The position numbers and the translations under genes were made by a program. From the NCBI GenBank assembly GCA_015099395.1, contig AP024096.1, positions 62,001 to 126,000 of the forward strand: a stretch of 64,000 nucleotides of DNA, in the 5' to 3' direction. Position 1 is the first letter of the stretch. Each line of letters opens with the position of its first letter. Positions 8,828 to 17,948 of this stretch are shown in pieces. The notes under the pieces were generated by a model that saw nothing but the letters and a program-made list of their open reading frames with translations, had not been told where the DNA came from and searched no databases. This DNA is from Ktedonobacteria bacterium brp13 (lineage in GTDB: Bacteria > Chloroflexota > Ktedonobacteria > Ktedonobacterales > Ktedonobacteraceae).

Positions 8828-8893
8828 TAAACCCTCCTGATATGAGTATATCAGATTTCTCTTCTCCGACCCTCCAAATTCGGGGGAATTCCA

Positions 8894-9180
8894 CTTTCAG
8901 CACGTCCTTATGACGTAGAGCCGACAGGATGTACGAGAGTCTGTGAAGAACGGAAATTCTTCCCTGAGACCTGAGAGAAGACGAACCAAAATTCGGCCAT
9001 TTATACCGTCACATAAGAACAAATCATGGTCTTATGCTGTACATGTAAATGTTGGCTGGCCACATCCAGCGCATTGCGTACGTAGGGAAGTCAGCATCCG
9101 TTCTGTCGAGGCTTTCGGACGACATCCTTTTCTTGCCATAAAAACGATCCCTTTCAAGAAGGTATGAGGCGACCTTTCTC
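8894..9180. other. intergenic, no gene recognised
   Basis: This stretch separates the IS3 right end from the 3' end of the lysyltransferase-GtrA gene. Open frames here are short and have no recognisable domain. Confidence 0.4.
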
Positions 9181-10764
9181 TCATCGCTCTTTCGGTCGAT
9201 CCTGCGCTGCGCTGGCAAAGGTCCAGAAGCGCATAACGAGATACGAGCTCATCGTCCCGACGACCACTGCCACCAGTTTCGACACGTTGCCCCACAGCGT
9301 GATGTTGCCTATCCACGGATGCAACGCCTTGCCCGCCAGCCAAATCAGCCCATTGCTATACAGGATCTCAAGCAACAGGCTGATGGCAAAGCGCCGCACT
9401 TCTCGCCGGTTTGTCCTCTGAACGCGGCGAAACGTCCAATACTTGTTGCAGAAAAAACTACTCACCGCCCCACTCATATAGGCAAGGGAATTGTACCCCA
9501 CCAGGACCTGCACATTGCTTGTGGGAAAGCGCCACAGCAGAAGATTGAGCATCAGCAGATCTATGAGCGTGTTTGCACCACCCACCAGACAGTAGCGCAA
9601 GAACTGCCAGAAGCTTCTTTTCACCAGCTTTGTCACCCCTCCTGAGTAGTTGCGCATGCGCAACACCGTCAGCGCGATTTTCGGCAGAGCAAGAGGGGTA
9701 GGAATAACAAGATAGCGGCTCTTCCAGCAGGGATGAAATTTCTGTTTGAAGCTGAAGAGCGTCCGGGAGCTTTCCAGCAGCCCCAAACGATCAGTGACAA
9801 AGCTGGCAAGCTGCCGTTGATGAGCAGACATTTCCTGCTGGCTATCGGCCCCTGCCACCAGGCCCAGACTCACCACGTGTGCTCCCTCTCGACGAAAGCG
9901 CTCAATGGCTCCCACCAGCAACAATTCCATCACTCCTGGGGAAGCATCCGGGGTTCGACGCATCAGATCGAGTGCCCAACCCCAGCCTTGCCTTGCGCTA
10001 GAATCACCAGTCGCCGCTCCATAGATGGGGGTAAAGGTCACAAAGGCACACGCATTGCCGAAACCTGTCATCGCAACTCCCGTCACGAGGCGCGGCGTGG
10101 TCGGCTGCACAGTGGATGATGGGAGGGTAAGGTCGGCAATCCAATCAGCTCGTTGAGCGCTCATCGTCACTTCATTGAGCCTCCCTACGCTGAAGCCTGT
10201 CTCCTGCCCCTGCTCACCGCCTTTCCTCTCCAACCAGGCACGAGAGACGCCTTCGAGTTGCTGCAACACCGCTGCTGGCAATACGCCTTCGTACCACTCA
10301 AGGTGTACCCCTTCGCGTTCAGCGCGTCGGCAACTGGTGCGAACATTTGCCAGAGCTGAACCTTGCAAGGTAAAGGTCTGGGGAGAGAGCAGGGCTTCTT
10401 CTCCTATTTTGAGAGCACGCAATCTGAGGGCGCTATAGGCGGCCAGACATTCCGGGCGTGCCTGATAGAAAGCAACGCTCCAGCGGCGCGAGGTACAGAA
10501 GTCGAGAAAGCAGCGCGTGACCCGTGCGAGCGCCTCTGGTGGGCACAGCGGGTCCCCGAGGACCACCGCCACGTGATCCACCAGGCGATAGTTGACCAAT
10601 CCTTTGCCATCTGGTACCAGGAAATGCTCATTTTCTGGTGCCAGGCCGAAGAATGCCAGGGTGTGATCTCCATAAACACGGGTCAGTTCCGCTTCGGTTT
10701 GGCAGATCGAGAGGGCGTCTTTCCAGAGAAGGCTCTCTTCTTTGTCCGATTCTACATTTGCCAT
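9181..10764 (-). CDS. DUF2156 (MprF-type) transferase fused to a GtrA membrane domain
   Basis: A 527-residue fusion. Residues about 20-350 form the double-GNAT DUF2156 domain found at the C-terminus of MprF-type aminoacyl-phosphatidylglycerol synthases: VPDGKGLVNYRLVDHVAVVLGDP, then LANVRTSCRRAEREG, WLERKGGEQGQETGFSVGRL and MELLLVGAIERFRREGAHVVSLGL. Residues about 390-520 are a four-helix GtrA domain (FWQFLRYCLVGGANTLIDLL ... FFCNKYWTF ... LVMRFWTF), associated with flipping lipid-linked sugars. Start 10764 has AGAGGA 7 bp upstream; ATG 10782 is the alternative. It follows the GT39 gene by about 95 bp on the same strand, so a joint envelope role (lipid or polymer modification plus translocation) is inferred. 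The flippase half of true MprF is absent; GtrA may replace it. Confidence 0.8.
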   Translation of the reverse strand: MANVESDKEESLLWKDALSICQTEAELTRVYGDHTLAFFGLAPENEHFLVPDGKGLVNYRLVDHVAVVLGDPLCPPEALARVTRCFLDFCTSRRWSVAFYQARPECLAAYSALRLRALKIGEEALLSPQTFTLQGSALANVRTSCRRAEREGVHLEWYEGVLPAAVLQQLEGVSRAWLERKGGEQGQETGFSVGRLNEVTMSAQRADWIADLTLPSSTVQPTTPRLVTGVAMTGFGNACAFVTFTPIYGAATGDSSARQGWGWALDLMRRTPDASPGVMELLLVGAIERFRREGAHVVSLGLVAGADSQQEMSAHQRQLASFVTDRLGLLESSRTLFSFKQKFHPCWKSRYLVIPTPLALPKIALTVLRMRNYSGGVTKLVKRSFWQFLRYCLVGGANTLIDLLMLNLLLWRFPTSNVQVLVGYNSLAYMSGAVSSFFCNKYWTFRRVQRTNRREVRRFAISLLLEILYSNGLIWLAGKALHPWIGNITLWGNVSKLVAVVVGTMSSYLVMRFWTFASAAQDRPKER

Positions 10765-10858
10765 GAACACATCCTCTTGCATAAACAGGTTATACAGGGA
10801 GGCAGGCGCTGCTCCCTCGAGAAGCTGGAGGAAACAGGCGCTCTGACCTCATAGATCA

Positions 10859-13057
10859 TCAGTGGATCGTGATGCAATCGTACAACTGGTTCTCGTTCGC
10901 TGTGCCAGTGCTGCCGCTGTGGCCGGTGGGAGAAGGAGATTGCCACAGGCTCGCGGGTACTGCCTGACAGTGTTGCATGACCCAGGTAGTAAGCGGACCC
11001 TGTCCAGGACTGGCAGCCTGGATCAACTGCCTGGCGGCCTGCGCAGAGAGTTGATCGAGAAGCTGCGGTGGCAGTCGTCCATTTGTCGGCAGGAGAAAGA
11101 AGCGCACCGTGCCATGCTTGATCAGTGTCGCGAGTTGGCTGGTCGTGAGAATAGGATCATTGGAGAAGCCGCCCATGGCCATCACTGGCCGGTTCGTTGC
11201 GAGAATGAGTTGATCTGCTGCCCCCTGCGAATTGGGCGTAGCAACGAGAAATGTTGTCTGGCCCTGCTTGGCCTCCAGGTAGCGAACCAACCGGGACTGT
11301 GCGGTGATCGTATTATCGCTGCCAACAGCGCTTGCAGGGATGGACCCAGTGAAGGTTTGCGAGCCTACTGAAACGATGAAGCCGCCACCGCTCCCTCCCC
11401 CCTGTGGTGGTCCCGCCAGCAGCGTATCTGACGCGTTACTCAGCAGAATCGGAGTGATGGACCACACGGTCGGAGCGAACAGCAGCACGGTCAGTCCGAT
11501 ACCGAGTACCAGATAAAGGAGATATGGCCGAACAGCGTTCACCTGCGGACGTATTCTCAGGAGAAGCGCGATAGTAAGGAGGCTCAGCACGCCGATGAGT
11601 GGGATCATCCAACTATCCCAGCCGGGATATGCCGTGAGCAAGTAGACCTGTTCCGCAACTGTAGCAATCAGGGCTACAGGCAGGAGCCAGCCGCGCCATC
11701 CCTTCTGCTGGTAGTCGTGCCACATCGTCACCAGGCCAATACCGACGAGCGCGGCAAGACCCGGAGCCATCTCGGTCAGATAATACTGGTGGAAGAAACC
11801 AGCCACGCTGAAGAAGATCCCCATGGTGAACAACCACATGCCCCAGAACAGCAATGCTTGCAGTTTGTAGTTCTCGCGCACGCGTGGACGACCCTGCCAG
11901 GCCAGAGCCAGGAGACCCAGCAGGGCCAGCGGCAGGAGCCAGCCAATCTGACTGCCAAGCGATTCCTGGAAGAGACGGAGCGGGCCAGGACTTCCAGTGT
12001 TGAAGAGTCCGCCTGGTGCTGCGTTCGGTGAGTTTGATGACGATGCTTGCGGCGTACTCTTTGCTCCTGGCTGAGAACTGCTGGAACTGTGAGTGGAGGG
12101 AGTACTCTTTGCTCCTGGCTGAGAACTGCTGGAACTGTGAGTGGAGGGAGTACTCTTTGCTCCCGGCTGAGAACTGCTGGGAGTGGCGCTCAGGGTACCG
12201 TTCGATCTGCCAGGCCCAAGCAGGCGGCTGATGCCATTGTATCCAAGGGCCAGGCTGAGTTCAGAATCGTCCTGGGTCGAATCGATGTAGGGTCGTTGCG
12301 AGGCAGGCGTGAGATCGACTGCCTCGATCCAGCAGAAGGAGACCAGCAATAGCAGCAGCCCGGCCAGCGCCAGGTGAGCCAGGCGCTTCCAGATGCTCCT
12401 GGGGGCAGCGACCAGGTAAAGGACGGCAAAAGCGGGCACCACCAGGTACGCCTCCAGCATCTTGATGTTGAAGCCCAGGCCAACCATGAAAGCTGAGAGC
12501 AGTAACCAGCGTAACCGCCCAGTCTCCGCCGCGCGTAGCACTGCCCACGCCCCAACGAGCAAAAACAGAGCCAGGATGCTATCGATGGTGATATCGCGAT
12601 TGGTGACCACGCTGATCGGCGTCACTGCCAGGGCCAGTCCGGCCAGCAGTCCGGCCATCACCCCAAAGTGCCGACGAACCAGGGCGTAGAGGAGCAGCAC
12701 CGAGAGGACTCCAGCCAGGGCCTGTGGCAGCAGGATACTCACTGCGTTGAAGCCAAAGATTTTGGCGCTGAGCACATCGAACCAGAAACCCAGAGGGGGT
12801 TTGTCAACCGCCACAAAGCCCCCAGGATCGTAGGAAGCAAAGAAAAAATTATGCCAGTTGTCCATCATGCTTCTGATGGCGGGGGGATAGTAGGAAGCGA
12901 AGCCATTCTCTCCCAACTGGAAGAAGTTCATAAAGATAGAAATGAGGAAAATTCCTCCCAGCGCCAGCCGATGCCAGAGCAGGAATCGCTGCTGCTTCTG
13001 TTGTTCTGCCGGATACTCAGGCCGGGCTTGAGCGCCTGGCGTCGTTGTCTCAGCCAT
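10859..13057 (-). CDS. glycosyltransferase family 39 (PMT/ArnT-like) membrane protein
   Basis: A 732-residue GT-C-fold enzyme that transfers sugar from a polyprenyl-phosphate donor on the outer face of the membrane. An N-terminal cytoplasmic tail is followed by a first membrane helix and the acidic loop GENGFASYYPPAIRSM, then DKPPLGFWFDVLSAKIFGF, the typical PMT_2 motif, and about ten more helices. A low-complexity extracytoplasmic Ser/Pro/Thr linker at about residues 293-345 contains a 16-residue repeat. The C-terminal soluble part (SRLVRYLEAKQGQTTFLVAT ... RPVMAMGGFSNDPIL) resembles the C-terminal domain of actinobacterial and Chloroflexota homologues. It heads a two-gene leftward operon with the GtrA fusion. 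The acceptor is unknown. Confidence 0.85.
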   Translation of the reverse strand: MAETTTPGAQARPEYPAEQQKQQRFLLWHRLALGGIFLISIFMNFFQLGENGFASYYPPAIRSMMDNWHNFFFASYDPGGFVAVDKPPLGFWFDVLSAKIFGFNAVSILLPQALAGVLSVLLLYALVRRHFGVMAGLLAGLALAVTPISVVTNRDITIDSILALFLLVGAWAVLRAAETGRLRWLLLSAFMVGLGFNIKMLEAYLVVPAFAVLYLVAAPRSIWKRLAHLALAGLLLLLVSFCWIEAVDLTPASQRPYIDSTQDDSELSLALGYNGISRLLGPGRSNGTLSATPSSSQPGAKSTPSTHSSSSSQPGAKSTPSTHSSSSSQPGAKSTPQASSSNSPNAAPGGLFNTGSPGPLRLFQESLGSQIGWLLPLALLGLLALAWQGRPRVRENYKLQALLFWGMWLFTMGIFFSVAGFFHQYYLTEMAPGLAALVGIGLVTMWHDYQQKGWRGWLLPVALIATVAEQVYLLTAYPGWDSWMIPLIGVLSLLTIALLLRIRPQVNAVRPYLLYLVLGIGLTVLLFAPTVWSITPILLSNASDTLLAGPPQGGGSGGGFIVSVGSQTFTGSIPASAVGSDNTITAQSRLVRYLEAKQGQTTFLVATPNSQGAADQLILATNRPVMAMGGFSNDPILTTSQLATLIKHGTVRFFLLPTNGRLPPQLLDQLSAQAARQLIQAASPGQGPLTTWVMQHCQAVPASLWQSPSPTGHSGSTGTANENQLYDCITIH
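12054..12180 (-). repeat. 48-bp in-frame tandem repeat within the GT39 gene
   Basis: Two complete 48-bp copies (12054-12101, 12102-12149) and a partial third (12150 to about 12180) encode the unit SSSSQPGAKSTPSTHS in the linker between two membrane parts. The copies are nearly identical at DNA level, showing recent slippage expansion. The length being a multiple of three keeps the enzyme in frame. Confidence 0.95.
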
Positions 13058-13158
13058 CTCTTTTTTTCTCCTTACTAAAGAGGTTTTTTTCTACTATAGT
13101 GGCTCCTAACTGATCGTACATCGTCTATTCAGCCAATCTTGTTCTGTCTTTCCAGACA

Positions 13159-13200
13159 TGTCTTTTCCGCCATGGCGAAAGAGACATGGCGGAAAAGACA
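13159..13200. promoter_or_regulatory. 16-bp perfect inverted repeat between divergent genes
   Basis: TGTCTTTTCCGCCATG (13159-13174) is repeated in inverse at 13185-13200 with a 10-nt spacer. It lies between the GT39 start (13057) and the histidine kinase start (13296), so it is not at the end of any gene. It could be a regulator site shared by both promoters or a leader hairpin. Confidence 0.5.
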
Positions 13201-13295
13201 GGGTTCTCTTGGAGAAAAGGACAATGCAGCAATGCAGGAAGGATGTTATAATCCATTCATGGTCATGAGTAGTAAAGGCAGTTACGAACAAATAG

Positions 13296-14699
13296 ATGCG
13301 AAGCTTGCTGAATAGCGAAAAATATAGGAAGATAATCTGGAACACTACGTGGAAAGATCTGAAACGCTTCAGGCGTGATATGCGCCCGATCAGCTGGTTT
13401 CTCCTGTTCTGGGTTGGTATTGTTTTCCTCTGGGGAAGCGCGCAATTACTCCTGGGAGACTACCTGATTCTGCCGTTCGGGGGTTCTATGATCGTAGCGA
13501 GCGGGATCGGCTTGCAGGCTCCATCTCGGAGCTTCATCGTGTCTGCGCAATCGTCAGGGAGCTTCCCTTTCTCCCCAAGGGGAAGCTCCCTGCAACATAC
13601 CCCTGGACTCAGTCATGTCTCTTCCACTCTGGGGGTAATCTGCGTGGCGTTGATGGCTGCTCAATTTTGTCTCCACTGGATCTGCCTTTCGGGGAACTTG
13701 CAGCGGCGCTGGTACTGGTTCTACTTTCTGTTCCAGGGTCTATGTGTTCTCGCTATTAGCTCCATCTGGTCCGATACGATCATCGCGCTTGGCCTCTATC
13801 TGGTACTGGTCATAGAGGCACTCACCATGGTCAAGCAGGCACGACAGATCGGGATAATTGTGGCAAACTATCTCGTGTTATTCCTCTTGACGATCGTGTG
13901 GCAAGTGACACAGAGGGAGATCTGGATGACGTTAGAGTCAGTATTACTCCTGGTTCTCTTCATTATCGGATGGACCATTCTTTCGATCCAGCAGGTCCAT
14001 GTTCGCAGCCAGTTGGAGGCGGCCCATCTTCAACTGGTAGCCTATGCCATGCGTATCGAAGAACTGACCCTGCTCAACGAGCGTCAACGACTGGCGAGAG
14101 AGTTACACGATACCCTGGCGCAAGACCTGGTTGGTCTCACCCTGCAATTAGAGCGGGTCGATCTACACCTGGATAAACAACGTTTTGAGCGAGCACGTGA
14201 GTTGGTCCAGCAGGCGATGTCGCGGGCGCGCGCAACACTGACTGAAGCACGCAGCGCGATTGATGATCTGCGCGCCAATGCCCTCATCCCTGGCACGCTG
14301 CTCCTAGCGCTCCAGCGAGAAATCAACCGCTTTCGCACCACCACATCCATATCGTGTGTGGCTGACCTTTCCGCGCTCACGGTGATGCCCGAACATTTGT
14401 GTGAGCATGTGCTACGGGCGATCACCGAAGGGCTGACGAATGTCGCGCGTCACTCCCAGGCCCACCAGGTATGGGTATGCGCGCAACTCAACGAGGCCAT
14501 ACTGACCATTGAAGTGCGCGACGATGGCATTGGCTTTGATAGTGCGGCAGTGGTTCCCCAGAAAGGACACTATGGGCTCCTGGGATTGCGCGAGCGAGCG
14601 CAGTTGAGTGGGGGTCATCTCGACATTGAAAGTGCTGTGGGAAAAGGGACGACGCTCCGGTTGCGTCTACCAATCAACGCGAGAGGAGATCTGGATTGA
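13296..14699 (+). CDS. NarL-type sensor histidine kinase
   Basis: A 467-residue membrane sensor with roughly six membrane segments in residues 30-235, then a HisKA_3 dimerisation domain with the phosphorylated His at residue 271 (LARELHDTLAQDLVGL). The HATPase_c domain shows its N box (EGLTNVARHSQA) and the DDGIGFD and GHYGLLGLRERA boxes. It overlaps the response regulator by 4 bases (TTGA) and so is translationally coupled. No sensory domain is recognised beyond the membrane part. The loop at residues about 87-99 is encoded by a perfect hairpin not shared with the second kinase in this window. MRPISW at 13380 is an alternative start. The regulated genes may include the adjacent divergent GT39 operon (inference). 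Confidence 0.85.
   Translation: MRSLLNSEKYRKIIWNTTWKDLKRFRRDMRPISWFLLFWVGIVFLWGSAQLLLGDYLILPFGGSMIVASGIGLQAPSRSFIVSAQSSGSFPFSPRGSSLQHTPGLSHVSSTLGVICVALMAAQFCLHWICLSGNLQRRWYWFYFLFQGLCVLAISSIWSDTIIALGLYLVLVIEALTMVKQARQIGIIVANYLVLFLLTIVWQVTQREIWMTLESVLLLVLFIIGWTILSIQQVHVRSQLEAAHLQLVAYAMRIEELTLLNERQRLARELHDTLAQDLVGLTLQLERVDLHLDKQRFERARELVQQAMSRARATLTEARSAIDDLRANALIPGTLLLALQREINRFRTTTSISCVADLSALTVMPEHLCEHVLRAITEGLTNVARHSQAHQVWVCAQLNEAILTIEVRDDGIGFDSAAVVPQKGHYGLLGLRERAQLSGGHLDIESAVGKGTTLRLRLPINARGDLD
13555..13592. repeat. 13-bp perfect hairpin inside the kinase gene
   Basis: CAGGGAGCTTCCC at 13555-13567 is repeated in inverse at 13580-13592 with a 12-nt loop. It falls in the stretch coding for an extracytoplasmic loop (SGSFPFSPRGSSLQ), an area with no counterpart in the paralogous kinase at 35314, so it looks like a small palindromic insertion kept in frame. 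Confidence 0.6.
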
Positions 14700-15400
14700 C
14701 CGAGGGAAAGACAGAGATCCGTATCGTGGTTGCTGATGACCACCTCGTTGTGCGCGAAGGGCTACGCTTTATGCTGGAGGAGGCAGACGAGGGCTTTGTC
14801 CTGGTTGGTGATGCAGGCGATGGTGCGACAGCGCTCGATGTGGTTGGCAGAGTCCAACCGGACGTTGTTTTGATGGATTTGCGTATGCCGAAAATGGACG
14901 GGTTGGAAGCAATCAAACGTATGCGGACAGCCTGGCCTCATATCGCCGTACTTATTTTGACGACCTACAACGAGGATGATCTGATGATACGCGGCCTACA
15001 GGTGGGGGCCTACGGTTACCTGCTCAAAGACATCGATCGCGCGACGCTGTTCCGCACTATCCACGCGGCAGCCCGCCATGAGATGGTCGTTCAGCCAGAA
15101 GTGATGGCCCGCATCCTTTCGCACGCGGCGCATGGCGGCTCAGCAGCACTAGCGTCATCGGTGAGCCACACCCGCAGAGAGACGAATCTGACGGAGCGCG
15201 AGTTGGAGGTGCTGGAGAGTCTGGTGCGGGGTGAACGCAACAAAGAAATCGCAAGGCACCTGGGCGTCACTGAACGCACTGTCCGAGCGCACTTGAGTAC
15301 CATCTATATGAAGCTGAACGTCGACTCGCGCTCCCAGGCGGTCGCGATTGCTATCGAGGATGGCCTGATCCTCCCTCGCACGGGGCCTCTTCGTGGGTGA
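14696..15400 (+). CDS. NarL/LuxR-family response regulator
   Basis: A 234-residue regulator with a receiver domain (acidic pair VVADDH at 11-16, phospho-acceptor Asp 61 in VVLMDLRMPKMDG, Lys in YLLKDID) and a C-terminal LuxR helix-turn-helix (LTERELEVLESLVRGERNKE ... GVTERTVRAHLSTIYMKL). It starts with TTG at 14696, overlapping the kinase stop, and forms a two-gene operon with it. Confidence 0.9.
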   Translation: MTEGKTEIRIVVADDHLVVREGLRFMLEEADEGFVLVGDAGDGATALDVVGRVQPDVVLMDLRMPKMDGLEAIKRMRTAWPHIAVLILTTYNEDDLMIRGLQVGAYGYLLKDIDRATLFRTIHAAARHEMVVQPEVMARILSHAAHGGSAALASSVSHTRRETNLTERELEVLESLVRGERNKEIARHLGVTERTVRAHLSTIYMKLNVDSRSQAVAIAIEDGLILPRTGPLRG

Positions 15401-17324
15401 ATCAGGAAGAACCTGCTTTCGTCCGTCGCAACATTCCCGCCAAGAACACGCAAGTTGGAATCCCGCCATCAGGATGCACGCGCGGGGGGCAGGCGAACAG
15501 CCATCGTGTCGTTTGTTCTCGCCGAGAGCGGCCACCAATCCTGGGATGATGGCTCTGTTCTCAGCCTTCCCAACTGTTCGCGGGGAAAAATGGCGCGAAA
15601 ATATGCTATAAGCACGAGGCCGCTCGCCTCTTCTCTTGCAAAACAAGCCCGAGACTGAGTAAACGGTCTGTATTGCCTCTATGGGGACCGTCGCACCATC
15701 ACTGGAAGTACTTCAGAAGTGGCGCGATAAGACAGCCCATCTAGCCCATCTGGCCTCTCAGTGTGTTTTTGAAGTTAACTCGACTCACTTTTAGCCTTGT
15801 TCAGAACGTATAGAACGTAACGTTTCCATACGTCTTTTATGCTTACGTTTCGTGGCGTCTACAACGTCTCTGTCGGCTTGCAATGCGACTTTACGTGTTA
15901 CGTAGTGTACGTACGTAAACGTTTTTACGCTCAAAGTCGAGATAACTGACGAAAAGATGCCTGGACTTTGCACATTTTTTGAAACACTGTCAGCTGTACC
16001 ATGCCTGTCATCGATCCAGCAATTGGTCGCGCAAGGGCTTGAGGAGGCTTTCTCGTAGCGCTCCGACACATCCGCTATATATACGACGACATTTTCTCGC
16101 TTCTGCTGGAGACGGTGATGTCAAAAAACTTCTTTGTTCGGAAAGCTCATGACAGAGCATCGCACTCAGTGCCCTTTGCAAGCCGTATGAGGACACCGCT
16201 AGCAAAAGGATGCGGTTGTTGAGCCCGTGAAAAATGTGCAAAATCCAGGAATGAAGTAGGCGGCCAGCGCGTGTTATCCACAACCAATGTGGTTATCACG
16301 TTTCCAACCGCCCCTTCCCGAACCTGGCAGGCATGCTTTCCATGCACCAAGGCTCTCCAGAATGGATTGTTCCATTCGCGCAGATCTTCTTGCTCATCCG
16401 AGCAAACCTGCAATCCTGAAACCCACCCCTGGAGCGCTTCGCCGTGTGGTTGGCTCTCCCAACCTCAGACTACTATCGCTCCTCTGTGACCATGCCGCTC
16501 TCGCGGAGAAGGTCATCCCCAAGTTACCGATGATCGTCGCTCCGTCCGTAGATGCCCCGTTCGTCATTTCCTGTTCCTTACAGGCTGGCTCCAGTGCAGG
16601 CTGTATGAGCGCATCGTACCTTTCGTTCATACCACTGGATGCGGGCAATAACACCGTCCCGCAGGATAGGTAATTTCCGCCATGACTGGGGTTCAGCCAA
16701 TAGAGGTTTCACCATAGACGGCCTCGCTGCCTGGTCCTCTGGCTCCTGGTGCTGGAGCTTCAACCGGCTTTGCACTTCATGCTACTATCCCCCCAAGCCT
16801 TTCGGTTGAAGGTAAGAAGCTGCGTTACTCACCTTGCCTGAGTGAGGCGGCGATCCTTGCCACAGACGATCATCAGCCTCATTGGGCGCACTACGACGTA
16901 CCATATAACTGCAAAAGTGGCTACAGGTCATTTTCCTCTTCCAAAAAACAAAGACAGTTGAGTCGGGGCAGCATCTTTTCTTCCTCAGAAGTCGATGTGG
17001 TAGGCCTCTGAGGAATAGTGGAACGAAGATGTACGCTGAGCCCCGAAGCTGATCTCTGTTGGTTCCGTTGGAAGCGCAACCTCTTGCTCTGCCTCCAGGC
17101 TTTCTGTTCCTCCAGTTCGCGCAGCAGGTGTCACTGCTGGTTTCGACTTTGAGTAATTCTCGCCCAGAAGAGTCAGGACTCATTTGTTTCCCGTGAGATG
17201 TCAAGAAACATGTGGGCTGAGAGTGGTAGGGTGCTGAGAACAGAGGCAGAGCAGAATGCAACCAACAAAGCCTTTCCTGGTATCTACTTTATAGAAGCGC
17301 ACCGAACGCTGCAGAAGGAGATCA
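15401..17324. other. 1.9-kb stretch without a recognisable gene
   Basis: All frames on both strands are short or have compositions unlike proteins; no domain was recognised. The stretch has an ACGT-rich block (15806-15922), a 9-bp tandem duplication (AGCCCATCT twice, about 15736-15753), and non-coding-looking sequence up to the sigma factor. It may be a graveyard of unrecognisable fragments; the part at about 16140-16780 has longer frames on the minus strand, but nothing identifiable. Confidence 0.45.
15806..15922. repeat. ACGT-rich block
   Basis: Eleven ACGT tetramers occur in 117 bp, where less than one is expected by chance. They appear mostly as AACGTA, TTACGT or TACGTA variants, several of them palindromic. 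A similar block occurs at 50978-51018 and a short one at 6272-6288. Function unknown. Confidence 0.6.
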
Positions 17325-17948
17325 ATGGATCATACTGATAGTGAACTGCTGGACTTGCTGGCGACGGACCTGGATCGCTACTTTCAAGAAGTGGTGAGGC
17401 TCTATCAGCATCGGCTCTACGCCTTTGCCTGCCGCCTGGCAGCTAGCGCTCAAGATGCCGAGGATATTCTCCAGGAGACCTTTGTTAGCGCCTACGTCTC
17501 ACTGGAGAATTATCCCCCGCAGCGCATTCAGACGCTCAAACTGCAAGCCTGGCTCTACAGGATACTGCTGAATGTCTATACGCATCATGCGCGTGGCGCT
17601 CAGCTTCATCTGGTGCCGCTCACATCGGAAGAGAGTCTGGCGTTCGACATTGCGGACCGTGACGACGAACGCCCGGACATTGTATTCGAACAACAGGAGC
17701 GCCGCCTGGAGCTGGAAGCTCTAGTTGCTCGACTGCCAGAACGCTATCGTGTCGCTGTCACATGCTATTATTTCGAGCAACTGAGCTACCAGGAGATTGC
17801 TGATCTGCTGGATCAGCCAGTGGGGACTGTCAAATCCACCATCTCTCGCGGTATACGACACCTGAGCACGATGCTGGACACGCACCAACGAGAAGGAAGG
17901 AAGTGCAATCCATGGAGCCTCATGATCCTCAACGACAGGAAGCTGTAA
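17325..17948 (+). CDS. ECF-type RNA polymerase sigma factor
   Basis: A 207-residue sigma-70 family factor of the ECF group. Sigma2 spans about residues 20-90 (RLYAFACRLAASAQDAEDIL, then ETFVSAY), and sigma4 about 130-190 (LPERYRVAVTCYYFEQLSYQ, EIADLLDQPVGTVKSTISRG). ATG 17325 has GAAGGAG upstream. Its 3' end overlaps the next gene by 37 bp, so the two are co-translated. In such operons the next gene normally encodes the anti-sigma factor; here it is a HEAT-repeat membrane protein. Confidence 0.9.
   Translation: MDHTDSELLDLLATDLDRYFQEVVRLYQHRLYAFACRLAASAQDAEDILQETFVSAYVSLENYPPQRIQTLKLQAWLYRILLNVYTHHARGAQLHLVPLTSEESLAFDIADRDDERPDIVFEQQERRLELEALVARLPERYRVAVTCYYFEQLSYQEIADLLDQPVGTVKSTISRGIRHLSTMLDTHQREGRKCNPWSLMILNDRKL

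Larger units (their letters stand above)
6332..8893 (-). mobile_element. IS3-family element interrupted by an IS1-family element
   Basis: An IS3 copy on the minus strand. OrfA (8558-8827) and the first part of OrfB (8224-8484) lie right of an IS1-family insertion at 6919-8214; the rest of OrfB (6332-6918) lies left of it. Removing the insertion and one copy of its 9-bp target duplication restores a continuous protein line (KPRTTDSN + HAFPMAPNLLEQDF). The right terminus is at about 8893 (starts TGGAATTCCCCCGAATTTGG inward). A diverged copy of the same terminus is found at 54864-54912. Confidence 0.85.

Noticed and set aside
12054..12180. Possible CRISPR array
   Set aside because: The units are directly adjacent without spacers and lie in frame inside a glycosyltransferase gene.
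16147..16775. Open frames on both strands in the 1.9-kb gap, considered as transposase remnants
   Set aside because: No catalytic or DNA-binding motif could be recognised in any frame.
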